Shown: positions 37,777 through 46,675 of the stretch, in pieces
Layout of the letters: each line of letters starts with the position of its first letter
Numbering within the stretch: position 1 is the stretch's first letter
Source of the DNA: Myxococcales bacterium
Lineage (GTDB): Bacteria; Myxococcota_A; Polyangia; Polyangiales; Ga0077539
Length of the DNA: 64,000 nt
Assembly: GCA_016792845.1 (NCBI GenBank)
Contig: JAEUKH010000028.1
Location: forward strand, 434,001 to 498,000
Direction: 5' to 3'
Made by a program: the position numbers and the translations under genes
The notes under the pieces: generated by a model
What the model was told of the DNA's origin: nothing
The model's database searches: none
Seen by the model: only the letters and a program-made list of their open reading frames with translations

Positions 37777-40700
37777 TCAACTGGCACCCGAACGACGCAT
37801 GCGGACCGACGCCTGGGTGACACTGCCCCCCTCGGTACGCACCACCTCAAGCCGGGCCGGGATGCGCTTGCGGAGCTCGGCGACGTGCGACACCACCCCC
37901 ACGAGCCGCGCGTGCTCGGGCAGCCGCTCAAGAAGCGACACGGCCTTGTCGAGGGCCTCTTCGTCGAGGCTGCCGAAGCCCTCGTCGACGAAGAGCGACT
38001 CGATGCGCACACCCCCCGCCCAGGCCTGGAGCACATCGCCGAGCCCCAAGGCCATCGCCAGCGACGCGACGAACATCTCGCCCCCTGAGAGGGTCGACAC
38101 CGGGCGCGCGAGGGTGCCCGTGAAGGCATCGCAGATCGCGAGCTCGAACTCCTTGCCCCGCTCTCGGGCCGCGCTGCGATGGAGCGTGAAGCGCCCGTCG
38201 CTCATCACCTCGAAGCGGGCGCTCGCACAACTGACCACGCGGTCAAACTGTTCGAGCAACACAAAGCGGCTCAGCCTGATCTTGTCGGCGTTGGCGCCGG
38301 TCACCACGCCGCTCACGCGCTTGACCTCTCGCCATCGCGCCATCTGCCCTGCGCTCTGCGCGTCGATCTCGTCGACCCGGGCGGCGGTGCGCTCAAGCTG
38401 GGTGCGGGTCTGGTCGAGCCTCCCGCGGGCTTGGAGGGCCTCGACGAGGTCGCGCCGCGCGGTGCTGAGGGCCCCGCGTGCGGCGTCGAGGTCGACTTGG
38501 GTGACCGCGGGCTCGTCGGGGCCGAGGCCTGCGAGGCGCGCGGCCACGCGGTCGAGGGCCTCTTGGTGCTGCAAGAGCCAGCGCTCGAGCTCGCTCCGGC
38601 GGGCGTCGGTGCGGCTCGCGCGTTCGAGCTCTGCGCGGTCGGCGAAGCCCGCGCGTTCGAGACCGTCGTTGAAGCGCCCGTGGGCGATCTCGGCTTCGGC
38701 GCGGGTCGCCTGTGCCGCGGGGGCGACCTCTTCGAGTCGGCGACCTGCGTCGCGCAGGGCCTCGGCGCGTCGGGCGCGCGCCTCACGCACCCGCTTGAGC
38801 GCGGCCTTGGCCTCCGCGAGTCGCGCGTTCGCTTCGACGGCGTCGCGGGCCACCGACGCCTCGTCGTGAGACAGCGCTGAGAGCTTGCCGTTCAGCGCGT
38901 CGAGCTCAAGGTCGTGGTAGCCGACGGCGGCTTCGGCCTTGGCGAGCTCGGTCGCGCGGGCTTGCGCGCTCGCCACTGCGTCGCGTCGGGCGTCGTCGTC
39001 GCGTCGCTGGGCGGCGGTGAGAGCGTGGCGCTGGGTTCGCTGCCGCTGGAGGGCCTGGAGCTCGGCCTCGGCCTGCGCGAGGTGCTCGTCGAGCTGCTCG
39101 GGCGACGCGCTCTCGGCGCTCGCGTGCTGGTCGATGAGGCCCTGCAACACGTCGCGCTCACCCTGCGCGCGATCGAGGCGCTGCTTGGCTTGTCCGAGGG
39201 TGTTGAGGGCGCGCTCGAGGGCCTCCTCGCAGTCGTCGACGCTGGCGCCGAAGGCGAGGATTTCGCTGGCCCGTGCCGGGGCAGGGTGCTCTGCGGAGCC
39301 GCACACCGGGCAAGCCTCGCCTGCGCAGAGGTTTGCGGCGAGCTGCGCGGCGAGGTTCGCCTGTGCGTCACGCCGCGCCTCATCGCGCGCCGCGCGGGCC
39401 TCGTCTGCGCCGCGGGTGGCAGACTTCACGCCGCGGGCGGCGTCGCGCACCTGGCGCTCGGCGTCTTCGAGCCGCTTGCGGGCGTCTTCGTGCGCGCTGA
39501 GGGCGTCGCGTCGGGCCGAGAGATTCTGCTGGCGGAGGCGCACCTTGCTCTCGCCGCTGAGCGCCTGGTCGATGGCGGCGAGCGACACGGCGTGCTCGCG
39601 AAGCTGCGCGTCGAGCTTCGCGACGTGGGCTTGGGCCTCGGCCCGCGAGGCTTCGAGGCGTCTCATGGTGTCGGCCGCGCGGCCGCGCTCGGCCCTCCGC
39701 GCGCGGAGGGTGTCGACAAGCTGTGCGGCCTCGGACAGGTCGCGCGCGATGCGGGTCGCGGTCTCGAAGGCCGCTTCGCAGGCCGCCTCGGACGCGTCGC
39801 TGAGCCCGGCGTCGTCTGCCGCCGCGGTGGCCTCGCGGAGCGCCGTCTGGGCCGCTGAGAGGCGCGCGGCGGCTTCTTCGGCGCGGGTCTTCGCGAGCTG
39901 CGCGGCGAGGTTTAGCGGCGCGAGGCTCGCGGCCTCGGTCGCCTGATCGCGCTCGAGCGCCCAGGCCTCGACCTCGGGGAGCCTCGCCACGAGCGCCCCC
40001 TGCTCGGTGAGCGCCGCGGCGCGGTCGGCGTTGCGCTGGGCCCGCTCGGCGAGGGCGCGGTCGAGGGCCTGGCACCGATCGACCTCAGACTGGGCGGTGA
40101 CCCCGCGCTCGCTCACCGCCGCGTGCTCGGCCTCGACCTGCTCTTGCAGCGCGCGCAACGCCTCGATGCTGTCGACGTTGGCGGCGCTGAGGTGCGACGC
40201 GATCTGCTGTCGGCTCGCGCTGACCGCCGCGTCAGCGGCGCGCTCCATCTCGCGAAGGGCGTCTTCGATGCGATCGTAGAGGGCCGTGCCGAAGATGTGT
40301 TCGAGGAGCTTCTCTTGCTCGACCGCCGGGGCGAGGAGGAGCGCGCGGAACTCGCCCTGGGGCAGCACGATGACCCGCGCAAACTGCTCTAACTTCAGCC
40401 CTAGGAGGGCCTCGACGCCTTGGTTGACGCTGCGCGGGGCGCTGAGGGTGACGAAGCTCGGGTCGCCCTCAAGGCACTCGAGAACGGCCTCGGATTTCTC
40501 GGTGGTGACGCCCTTGCCGCGCCGGGCCGCGCGCTCAAAGGCCATGCTGCGCTTGACCCGGTAGCGGCGCGAGGCGATCGAGAACTCAAGCGCCACGCGG
40601 GTGACGTCGCCCGCCGTCGCGCTCTTGTTTCGGAGGTTGTCTTCGTGCGCCCGGGCGCCGAGGCCGTGGCCGTAGAGCACCCACGCGAGGGCGTCGAGGA

Positions 40701-40827
40701 GGGTGCTCTTGCCCGACCCGGTGTCGCCGTGAACCAAGAAGAGGCCCTCGTCGTGGAAGGCCGAAAAATCAACGCTGTGCCGGGTGTAGGGGCCGAACCA
40801 TTCGAGCTCAAGCTTCAGCGGCTTCAT
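37777..40827 (-). CDS. sbcC: DNA repair exonuclease ATPase subunit SbcC
   Basis: 1016 residues, SMC-like partner of SbcD (bacterial Rad50). Walker A GDTGSGKST at 34-42, two long coiled-coil arms and a zinc hook (CAGEACPVCGSAEHP, near residue 500) that joins two molecules. The ABC signature (VSTLSGGEMFVASLAMALGL) and Walker B (SLFVDEGFGSLD) lie near the C-terminus. With SbcD it cuts hairpins, cruciforms and protein-blocked ends. Its ATG overlaps the sbcD stop by four bases. A Q-loop (VLPQGEFRALLLA) is also present. Complete and of normal size. Confidence 0.96.
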   Translation of the reverse strand: MKPLKLELEWFGPYTRHSVDFSAFHDEGLFLVHGDTGSGKSTLLDALAWVLYGHGLGARAHEDNLRNKSATAGDVTRVALEFSIASRRYRVKRSMAFERAARRGKGVTTEKSEAVLECLEGDPSFVTLSAPRSVNQGVEALLGLKLEQFARVIVLPQGEFRALLLAPAVEQEKLLEHIFGTALYDRIEDALREMERAADAAVSASRQQIASHLSAANVDSIEALRALQEQVEAEHAAVSERGVTAQSEVDRCQALDRALAERAQRNADRAAALTEQGALVARLPEVEAWALERDQATEAASLAPLNLAAQLAKTRAEEAAARLSAAQTALREATAAADDAGLSDASEAACEAAFETATRIARDLSEAAQLVDTLRARRAERGRAADTMRRLEASRAEAQAHVAKLDAQLREHAVSLAAIDQALSGESKVRLRQQNLSARRDALSAHEDARKRLEDAERQVRDAARGVKSATRGADEARAARDEARRDAQANLAAQLAANLCAGEACPVCGSAEHPAPARASEILAFGASVDDCEEALERALNTLGQAKQRLDRAQGERDVLQGLIDQHASAESASPEQLDEHLAQAEAELQALQRQRTQRHALTAAQRRDDDARRDAVASAQARATELAKAEAAVGYHDLELDALNGKLSALSHDEASVARDAVEANARLAEAKAALKRVREARARRAEALRDAGRRLEEVAPAAQATRAEAEIAHGRFNDGLERAGFADRAELERASRTDARRSELERWLLQHQEALDRVAARLAGLGPDEPAVTQVDLDAARGALSTARRDLVEALQARGRLDQTRTQLERTAARVDEIDAQSAGQMARWREVKRVSGVVTGANADKIRLSRFVLLEQFDRVVSCASARFEVMSDGRFTLHRSAARERGKEFELAICDAFTGTLARPVSTLSGGEMFVASLAMALGLGDVLQAWAGGVRIESLFVDEGFGSLDEEALDKAVSLLERLPEHARLVGVVSHVAELRKRIPARLEVVRTEGGSVTQASVRMRRSGAS

Positions 40828-41999
40828 GGTGACTCGCCCTCGGCGCGGCGCAACGCCTCTCGGAAGACCTCACGCTCGGACTCGGTGGGCGCCTCGGCGC
40901 TGTGCCGCGTAAAAAACAGCTCGAAGGCGCGCATCGGGTCGTGCGCCGGAAGGGCCGCCCCCGCGAGGGCCGCCGGGTCGACCGGCGTAGGCGTCGGAAA
41001 GTGCAGCTCGGCCGCGTGAGGGAAGCGCTTTCGCAGGCGCTCCATGGCCTGCAACGGCGGAGGGTAGTCGCTGAGCGAAAAGCTCACGAAGGCCCCCTCA
41101 AGGCTCGCGAGCGACGGGTCGCAAAGGACGGTCTCTAGGTCGCCCTCAACCCGGGCGAGGTCTCGCCGCGGCGTGATCGGCAGCGCCTCGATCTTCTCGA
41201 AGCCGCCGCCATCGAGCGTCGCCACGGTCATGCTCTTGGCGTGGAGCCACTCGTCGAAGCTGTACTTCAGCAGCGAGCCCGCGTAGCGCACGGCCCCGTC
41301 GGGGCGGAGGTTCTGCGGGCGATGCAAGTGCCCGAGGGCGCTGTAGTCGAAGCCCGCGAAGGCATCGACGGGCACCGCGCCGAGGCCGCCGAGGTAGAGC
41401 GTTCGCTCGCTGCGGCGCGACTCCTCGGGCGCCGTAAGCCCCGTCGCGAAGGCGTGGGCGATCACCACGGAGCGGCCTGCGGGGCGGCTGTCGCGGTGCG
41501 CCCTGGCTTGCCGCAAGAGCGATTCGACGAGGTCGCGGTGGCTGAGCGCGCCGTCTTCGACCTCGGCGAAGAGCCCGAGATCGCGCGCAGCCTCAGGCTC
41601 GACGTAGGGGAGCGGGTAGAACACCACCTCGCCGTAGGCGTCTTCGATGACGATGGGCTGAAGTTCAGGCTCGACGCGGCCGCGGAGGTGTACGTCGCCG
41701 CTCGCGAAGAGCCACGCGCCGAAGCCGAGGTGATCGCCCGAGTCGTGGTTGCCCGCGATGGCGATCACCGGGATCGCAAGCCCGCGGTTGACCTCTCGCA
41801 AAAACCAGTCGAGCAGCCTCACCGCGTCGCGCCCCGGGAGCGCCCGGTCATAGAGGTCGCCCGCGACGACGAGCACGTCGGGCCTCTCTTTGGCGAGGTA
41901 ATCGAGGCACTGCGAGAGGGCGTGGTGCTGATCTTCGACGAGGGCGCTGCCGTGAAAGACCTTGCCGAGGTGGAGGTCTGCGAGGTGTGCAATCCGCAT
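40824..41999 (-). CDS. sbcD: DNA repair exonuclease SbcD
   Basis: 391 residues, Mre11-type Mn-dependent nuclease. Phosphoesterase motifs in order: HLADLHLG (D8, H10), VVAGDLYDR, IAGNHDSGDHLGFG, VIAHAF, and ALGHLHRPQ, giving all metal ligands. The C-terminal part (VSFSLSDYPPPLQAMERLRKRFPHAAEL) is the cap domain. Translationally coupled to sbcC through an ATGA overlap. The 205-bp region between it and the divergent J-domain gene should hold both promoters; TAGGCT at 42136-42141 is the only -10-like candidate I noticed there. Confidence 0.96.
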   Translation of the reverse strand: MRIAHLADLHLGKVFHGSALVEDQHHALSQCLDYLAKERPDVLVVAGDLYDRALPGRDAVRLLDWFLREVNRGLAIPVIAIAGNHDSGDHLGFGAWLFASGDVHLRGRVEPELQPIVIEDAYGEVVFYPLPYVEPEAARDLGLFAEVEDGALSHRDLVESLLRQARAHRDSRPAGRSVVIAHAFATGLTAPEESRRSERTLYLGGLGAVPVDAFAGFDYSALGHLHRPQNLRPDGAVRYAGSLLKYSFDEWLHAKSMTVATLDGGGFEKIEALPITPRRDLARVEGDLETVLCDPSLASLEGAFVSFSLSDYPPPLQAMERLRKRFPHAAELHFPTPTPVDPAALAGAALPAHDPMRAFELFFTRHSAEAPTESEREVFREALRRAEGESP

Positions 42000-42204
42000 G
42001 GTCGGGTCTCACTCTGGCCGAGGCGAAGGGTGCCTGCGTCGTGTATCGCCTCAGGCGGGCCCGGGTCGAGAATTCTTGGGTACCTCGGCCGTGCTTTGCG
42101 CGCAGGGCGGTGGCCGCGACGGTGGCGCGCTGTGGTAGGCTGGCTGAGCGTGAGGGTCGTGTCACCGCGCGTGTGATGCCCCTCGGCACGAAAGCAGAGC
42201 GACC

Positions 42205-43617
42205 ATGTCTGACAGTGCGCCGGGCCCGATCAGCGACGAAGAGCGGGCCGCCATTGACCTGCTGCACCAGCGTGCCCGGCTGGCCAATCACTTCGAGCTC
42301 CTCGGGGTGCCCCGCAGCGCCGACCGCAAGGCCGTGCGCGATGCGTATTTCGCCTTCGCGAAGGTGTGGCACCCTGACGTGTTCTATCAGCGCGACCTCG
42401 GCCACCGCCGCCCGATGCTCGACGAGATCTTTCGCGCGGTCACTGCGGCCTACGACACCCTCTCGAACGCCAAGGCCCGCGCCGCCTACGAGGCGAAGCT
42501 CGCGCCCGCGCCCGACGGCTGGGTGCCCCCGCCGATGCCCGGGGTGAGCGTCGCGCCGAGTCCCGCGCCGCAGCCTCCGCCGTCGCCCGCTGCGACGCAG
42601 AGCCACGCGACGCAGAGCTACGCGCCGCAGCCCACCGTCGCGCCGCCGCCGCGCCCTTCGCCGCCCGCGATGGCCGCGGTAGGCCCGACGCCGATGCCCT
42701 CGTCGCCGAACCTGAACGCCGTGCTGGCGCCCGCGGGCTCGCCGGTGGGCCAGGCGAGCGTGCCGCCGCGACCGCTGAGCGTGCCCGCGCCGCCGATGGG
42801 CGCCGCGCCGCCGATGAGCATTCCGCCGCGCGCGGGGCCGCAGGTGGGGTCGCCGACGAGCCTGCCGCCGCCGCGCATGCCCTCGTCTCTGCCGCCGCCG
42901 CGCATCAACACCGTGGGCGCCGCCGCCGACCCGGCCCTGCGTCAGCGGGCGATGGAGGCCATGGCGCGAAAGATCGAGGCCACCGTGGGCGCGGGGGTGA
43001 AGGCCCGGGCGACGCTTCCCCCGCCGCGGGTGCTGTCGCACATGTCGTCGCCCGAGGAGGTCAAGGCCGCGCAGCTTCGGCAGCTTCTAGAGCAGTCTGA
43101 CGAGGCGCGCGCGCGGGGCGATTTCGATCACGCGCTTGAGTTCCTGAAGACCGCCGAAGCACTCGACCGGCATCACCCCGAGCTCAGGCAGCGCCTCGAC
43201 GCCGTGGGCGTGGTGGTCGCCGCCCGGCGCTTCGACGAGCTCCTCGCGAAGGCCGAGGAGGCGCGCAAAGACGGCAAGCTCTCGGCCGCCGTCGAGCTCT
43301 ACGAGCGGGCCGTCGAGCAGCGCTTCGACGCCGCCGCAGCCACCGCCGCGGCAGAGCTCTGCCTTCAAAAGAAGGAGCTTCACCGCAAGGCCGCTGACCT
43401 CTCGCAGAAGACGCTCCTTGCGAAGCCCGATCACCTGCCCGCGATGGTGGTGCTCTTCAAGGTCTTCATGGCCGCCGAGATGGGCACCAGCGCCCGCGGG
43501 ATGCTCGACCGCATCGCCAAGCTCGACCCGAACCACGCGCTCGTCAAAGAGCACCGCCCGAAGTCTGGGGCGGCGTCGCTGGTCGAACAGCTCGGCATTC
43601 GCAACCGCGGGGCCTAG
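42205..43617 (+). CDS. J-domain protein with Pro-rich linker and TPR repeats
   Basis: 470 residues, cytoplasmic. An N-terminal J domain (about 28-95; HFELLGVPRSADRKAVRDAYFAFAKVWHPDVF) has the HPD motif at 56-58 that activates DnaK ATPase. A roughly 150-residue Pro/Ala/Ser linker follows. The C-terminal 200 residues are TPR-like helical pairs (DEARARGDFDHALEFLKTAEALDRHHPELRQRLDAV, KAEEARKDGKLSAAVELYERAVEQ, VLFKVFMAAEMGTSARGML). There is no zinc-finger or substrate domain of DnaJ/CbpA, so it probably targets DnaK to one client held by the TPRs. A fused PilU-PilT ATPase gene follows 61 bp downstream; a link with the motility machine is an inference from position. Confidence 0.85.
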   Translation: MSDSAPGPISDEERAAIDLLHQRARLANHFELLGVPRSADRKAVRDAYFAFAKVWHPDVFYQRDLGHRRPMLDEIFRAVTAAYDTLSNAKARAAYEAKLAPAPDGWVPPPMPGVSVAPSPAPQPPPSPAATQSHATQSYAPQPTVAPPPRPSPPAMAAVGPTPMPSSPNLNAVLAPAGSPVGQASVPPRPLSVPAPPMGAAPPMSIPPRAGPQVGSPTSLPPPRMPSSLPPPRINTVGAAADPALRQRAMEAMARKIEATVGAGVKARATLPPPRVLSHMSSPEEVKAAQLRQLLEQSDEARARGDFDHALEFLKTAEALDRHHPELRQRLDAVGVVVAARRFDELLAKAEEARKDGKLSAAVELYERAVEQRFDAAAATAAAELCLQKKELHRKAADLSQKTLLAKPDHLPAMVVLFKVFMAAEMGTSARGMLDRIAKLDPNHALVKEHRPKSGAASLVEQLGIRNRGA

Positions 43618-43661
43618 CGACGCGGGGCGTATCTCGCTTCGCGCGGCGGGCGAGATCACGG

Positions 43662-43667
43662 TAGCCT
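43662..43667 (+). promoter_or_regulatory. Candidate -10 element (TAGCCT) before the PilU-PilT fusion
   Basis: ACGGTAGCCTCTCG ends 11 bases before the ATG at 43679, in the 61-bp gap after the J-domain gene. It could provide a separate start for the ATPase. Confidence 0.4.
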
Positions 43668-43678
43668 CTCGGGCCGAG

Positions 43679-45901
43679 ATGACGGCCCCGACGCCTGTGA
43701 CGGTTGATGTCTTCGCGCTGCTCGAAGCGATGGTGCAGCGGCGCGCCTCTGACCTCTTTCTGAGCGAAGGGCGGGTGCCCTCGGCGCGGGTCGACGGCGC
43801 GCTCACGCCGCTCACGCAGACCCCCATCGACCGCGCGAGCCTCGACGCGTTCATGGCCGCGGTCTTGCGCCCCGCCCACCGCGAAGTCTTCGAGCGACAG
43901 GGTGACGTCGACGTGGGCGTCTCGCGGCCGGGGCTCGGGCGCTTTCGCGCGCACTTTCACCTGCAGCGCGGGCTCCTCGGGGCGGTGCTCCGGAGCGTGC
44001 CGAGCGGGCAGCTCGATTTCGACAAGCTGGGCCTCCCGCCCGCGGTGAAGGCCCTGGCCGAGGTGCCGCGCGGGCTCGTGTTGGTGACCGGCAGCACGGG
44101 CTCGGGCAAGAGCACGACCCTCGCGGCGATGTTGCATCACATCAACGCGACCCGGCGCGCGCACATCGTGACCCTCGAAGACCCCATCGAGTTTGTGCAC
44201 GAAGACTTGCAGTCGGTGGTGACGCAGCGCGAGGTCGGCTCCGACACGCGCGATTTCGGGGTCGCGTTGCGGCACGTCGTGCGCGAGAGCCCCGATGTCA
44301 TTCTCATCGGCGAGATGCGCGACGCCGAGACCATGAACGTGGCCCTCTCGGCCGCGCTCACGGGTCACCTCGTGCTCTCGTCGCTGCACACCATCGACGC
44401 GACGCAGACGCTCCAACGCATCTTGAGCTACTACCCCGAGCACCTCCGCGAGCAGGTCTGTATGGACCTCTCGCTCTCGCTCCAGGGCATCGTGGCCCAG
44501 CGCCTCGTGCCGCGGGTCGACGGCGAGGGGCGGGTGGCCGCCATCGAGGTTTTGGTCGCCACCCCTGCGGCGCGAAAGCTCCTCCGCGAGCAGCGGGTCG
44601 ACGAGCTCGGCGATGTGATGAACGGCGCCACCGACGGGATGCAGACCTTCAACCGCGCGCTCGTTCAGCTCTTCGAGAGGAAGCTTATCAGCCTTGAGAC
44701 CGGGGCCGCGTATGCGACAAACCCCGACGAGTTTCGGCTCAACGCCGCGGGCATGGAGCGCGGCAACGCGGCCTTCGCGGCCGAGCACGAGGCGCTCCCC
44801 GCGGTGGGCAACGTCGACATGCGGACGCTCATCACCATCGCGCAGCGCTACGGGGCGAGCGACCTGCACCTGGTGGTGGGCTCTCCGCCCATCTTCCGCA
44901 TCCACGGGCGCTTGCGACGGCTTGAGGGCGAGTCGTTGAGCGCCGGCGACGTGCGCCGCTTGCTCTTTTCGCTCCTCTCGCACGGCCAGCGCGAGCAGTT
45001 TGAGCTCGAGCGCGAGCTCGATTTTGCGCTCACGGTCACGGGCAAGCATCGCTTCCGGGTGAACGCGCACTACCAGCGCGGCACCGTGGCGGTGGCGCTG
45101 CGCCTGATCCCCAATGTGATCCCCGACCCGGCGACCTTGGGGCTTCCGCCGGTGGTGCTTGATTTTGCGACAAAGCCCCACGGGTTGGTGCTGGTCACGG
45201 GCCCCACCGGCGCGGGCAAGAGCACCACCCTCGCGACCCTCGTCGACCGCATCAACCAGTCGCGGGCCTGCCACATCATCACCATCGAAGACCCCATCGA
45301 GTTCGTGCACTACAACCGTCTCGCCACGGTCGAGCAGCGCGAGGTCGGGGCCGACACCAAGGGCTTCGGGGCGGCGCTGAAGTACATCCTTCGGCAAGAC
45401 CCTGACGTGATCCTCATCGGCGAGCTCCGCGACGTCGAGACCATCTCGGCGGCGCTCACGGCGGCCGAGACGGGGCACCTCGTGCTCGCGACGCTGCACA
45501 CCAACGACGCGCCGCAGACCATCGACCGCGTGGTCGACGTCTTTCCGCCGCATCAACAGTCGCAGATCAGGGTTCAGCTCGCGGCCTCGCTCGTGGCGGT
45601 GGTCTCGCAGCGGCTCCTTCTGCGCGCCGACGGGCAGGGGCGCGTGGGGGCCTTCGAGGTGCTCGTGGGCACGAGCGCGGTGCGGGCCAACGTGCGCGAG
45701 GGCAAGACCCACCAGCTCCAGAGCGTGATGGAGACCAGCGCGCGCGAGGGCATGGTCACGATGGACCGCGCCGTCGCCGAGCTCGTACGGTCGGGCCTCG
45801 TGAACACCGAAGAGGCGTCGCGGTACATGAAGAACCCGCTCCTCTTGCGGCAGCTCGGCGAGACCGGCGGCTTTCGCCCCGGAGGCGGCGGGGGGCCGTG
45901 A
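43679..45901 (+). CDS. Fused PilU-PilT type IV pilus retraction ATPase
   Basis: 740 residues containing two complete PilT-family ATPases. Half 1 (about 1-375) is PilU-like: SDLFLSEG, Walker A GSTGSGKST (about 138), Walker B DVILIGEMRD, MDLSLSLQGIVAQRLVP and GMQTFNRALVQLFERK. Half 2 (about 378-735) is PilT-like: ASDLHLVVGSPPIFRIHGRL, Walker A GPTGAGKST (about 507), DVILIGELRD, LVLATLHTNDAPQ and a variant of the AIRNLIRE motif (AVRANVREGKTHQ). Both P-loops, Asp and His boxes look intact. In other bacteria PilT and PilU are separate hexamers acting together in retraction; here each chain would give one of each. ATG 43679 lacks a Shine-Dalgarno. The next gene overlaps by four bases. Confidence 0.92.
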   Translation: MTAPTPVTVDVFALLEAMVQRRASDLFLSEGRVPSARVDGALTPLTQTPIDRASLDAFMAAVLRPAHREVFERQGDVDVGVSRPGLGRFRAHFHLQRGLLGAVLRSVPSGQLDFDKLGLPPAVKALAEVPRGLVLVTGSTGSGKSTTLAAMLHHINATRRAHIVTLEDPIEFVHEDLQSVVTQREVGSDTRDFGVALRHVVRESPDVILIGEMRDAETMNVALSAALTGHLVLSSLHTIDATQTLQRILSYYPEHLREQVCMDLSLSLQGIVAQRLVPRVDGEGRVAAIEVLVATPAARKLLREQRVDELGDVMNGATDGMQTFNRALVQLFERKLISLETGAAYATNPDEFRLNAAGMERGNAAFAAEHEALPAVGNVDMRTLITIAQRYGASDLHLVVGSPPIFRIHGRLRRLEGESLSAGDVRRLLFSLLSHGQREQFELERELDFALTVTGKHRFRVNAHYQRGTVAVALRLIPNVIPDPATLGLPPVVLDFATKPHGLVLVTGPTGAGKSTTLATLVDRINQSRACHIITIEDPIEFVHYNRLATVEQREVGADTKGFGAALKYILRQDPDVILIGELRDVETISAALTAAETGHLVLATLHTNDAPQTIDRVVDVFPPHQQSQIRVQLAASLVAVVSQRLLLRADGQGRVGAFEVLVGTSAVRANVREGKTHQLQSVMETSAREGMVTMDRAVAELVRSGLVNTEEASRYMKNPLLLRQLGETGGFRPGGGGGP

Positions 45902-46380
45902 CGCGAAGCCCCGAGCGAGAGATGCAGCACCTCTTCGCGCGCAACCCGCGGCGGGTGATGGCCGCGGTGCTCGGGGCCGTGGCGCGCGTGTCGATCGACC
46001 TCGTGGTCAACGATCAGGCCCTGTTTCAGCACGCCCTGAGCGTGATCGAGCAGTACGGGCGCGGCGCCGTCGCCGAAGACGCCGTCGAAGCGCTCCGCCC
46101 CGCGATGGCGCTGGCCGCGTCGCGCGCCGACCGCGACGAAGCCCGCGCGGCGTGGTCGGCCATGGAGGCCGTGGTCGCGGTCTGCGACGCGCTGCTCGAA
46201 CCGTTGCCGATCGTCGCAGAGAAGAAGGCCTACGACGCCGTGGCCTGGGTGATCGAAGCCCTGGTCTGGCCCGAAGACGACGACCCCGCGGTGCACGCCG
46301 CCGCGCGGGCCCGGGTGCACGCCCTCATGTCAGAGATCGTGCGCGAGACCCCCGCGGCGAGCCTCGCCGTGCGCCGCTAA
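45898..46380 (+). CDS. Hypothetical protein coupled to the PilU-PilT fusion
   Basis: 160 residues, not recognised. All-helical, Ala/Val-rich and cytoplasmic (RVMAAVLGAVARVSIDLVVNDQALFQHALSVIEQYG, AAMEAVVAVCDALLEPLPIVAEKKAYDAVAWVIEALV). The GTG start overlaps the stop of the ATPase gene (GTGA), so the product is probably made with it and could be an accessory factor of the motor. There is no motif to support more. Confidence 0.7.
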   Translation: MTRSPEREMQHLFARNPRRVMAAVLGAVARVSIDLVVNDQALFQHALSVIEQYGRGAVAEDAVEALRPAMALAASRADRDEARAAWSAMEAVVAVCDALLEPLPIVAEKKAYDAVAWVIEALVWPEDDDPAVHAAARARVHALMSEIVRETPAASLAVRR

Positions 46381-46393
46381 AGGAGAGACCACC

Positions 46394-46582
46394 GTGAACG
46401 CCATCACCCTTCCACAGCTCGCCGCAGGGCTCTTCGCGGGCCTCGCGCTGCTCGGGTTCGGGGCCGCCATCGGCAACAACCGCGACGCCCGAGAGGGCGG
46501 CATGGAGCCCGTCTCGCTGCTCATCAAGGCCGCCGGGCTGGGGCTCCTCACGTACACCCTCTACCGCTTCGTCAAGGGCTGA
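46394..46582 (+). CDS. Small membrane protein, 62 residues
   Basis: Two predicted transmembrane helices (LPQLAAGLFAGLALLGFGAAI and SLLIKAAGLGLLTYTLYRFV) joined by a short charged loop (NNRDAREGGMEP). A strong Shine-Dalgarno AGGAGA (46381-46386) stands seven bases before the GTG start, 13 bp after the preceding stop, so it belongs to the same operon. A hairpin follows immediately, separating it from cydA. Not recognised; too large and in the wrong position for CydX. Confidence 0.7.
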   Translation: MNAITLPQLAAGLFAGLALLGFGAAIGNNRDAREGGMEPVSLLIKAAGLGLLTYTLYRFVKG

Positions 46583-46610
46583 CCGCGGGGCCCGCTTGGG
46601 CCGCCCGCGG
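46583..46610 (+). terminator. GC-rich hairpin ending the J-domain/PilU-PilT operon
   Basis: CCGCGGG+GCCC (46583-46593) pairs with GGGC (46598-46601) and CCCGCGG (46604-46610) around a GCTT loop, with a two-base bulge. It begins at the stop codon of the small membrane protein. Confidence 0.65.
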
Positions 46611-46675
46611 CGCGCGACAAGGGCTGGCCACGGGGGCGCGTTCGACCCCATACACGCCGCACACGGAGCATTGGT

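Noticed and set aside
46394..46582. The 62-residue membrane protein as a CydX subunit of the bd oxidase
   Set aside because: CydX is about 37 residues with one helix and usually follows cydB. This protein has two helices, precedes cydA and is separated from it by a strong hairpin.
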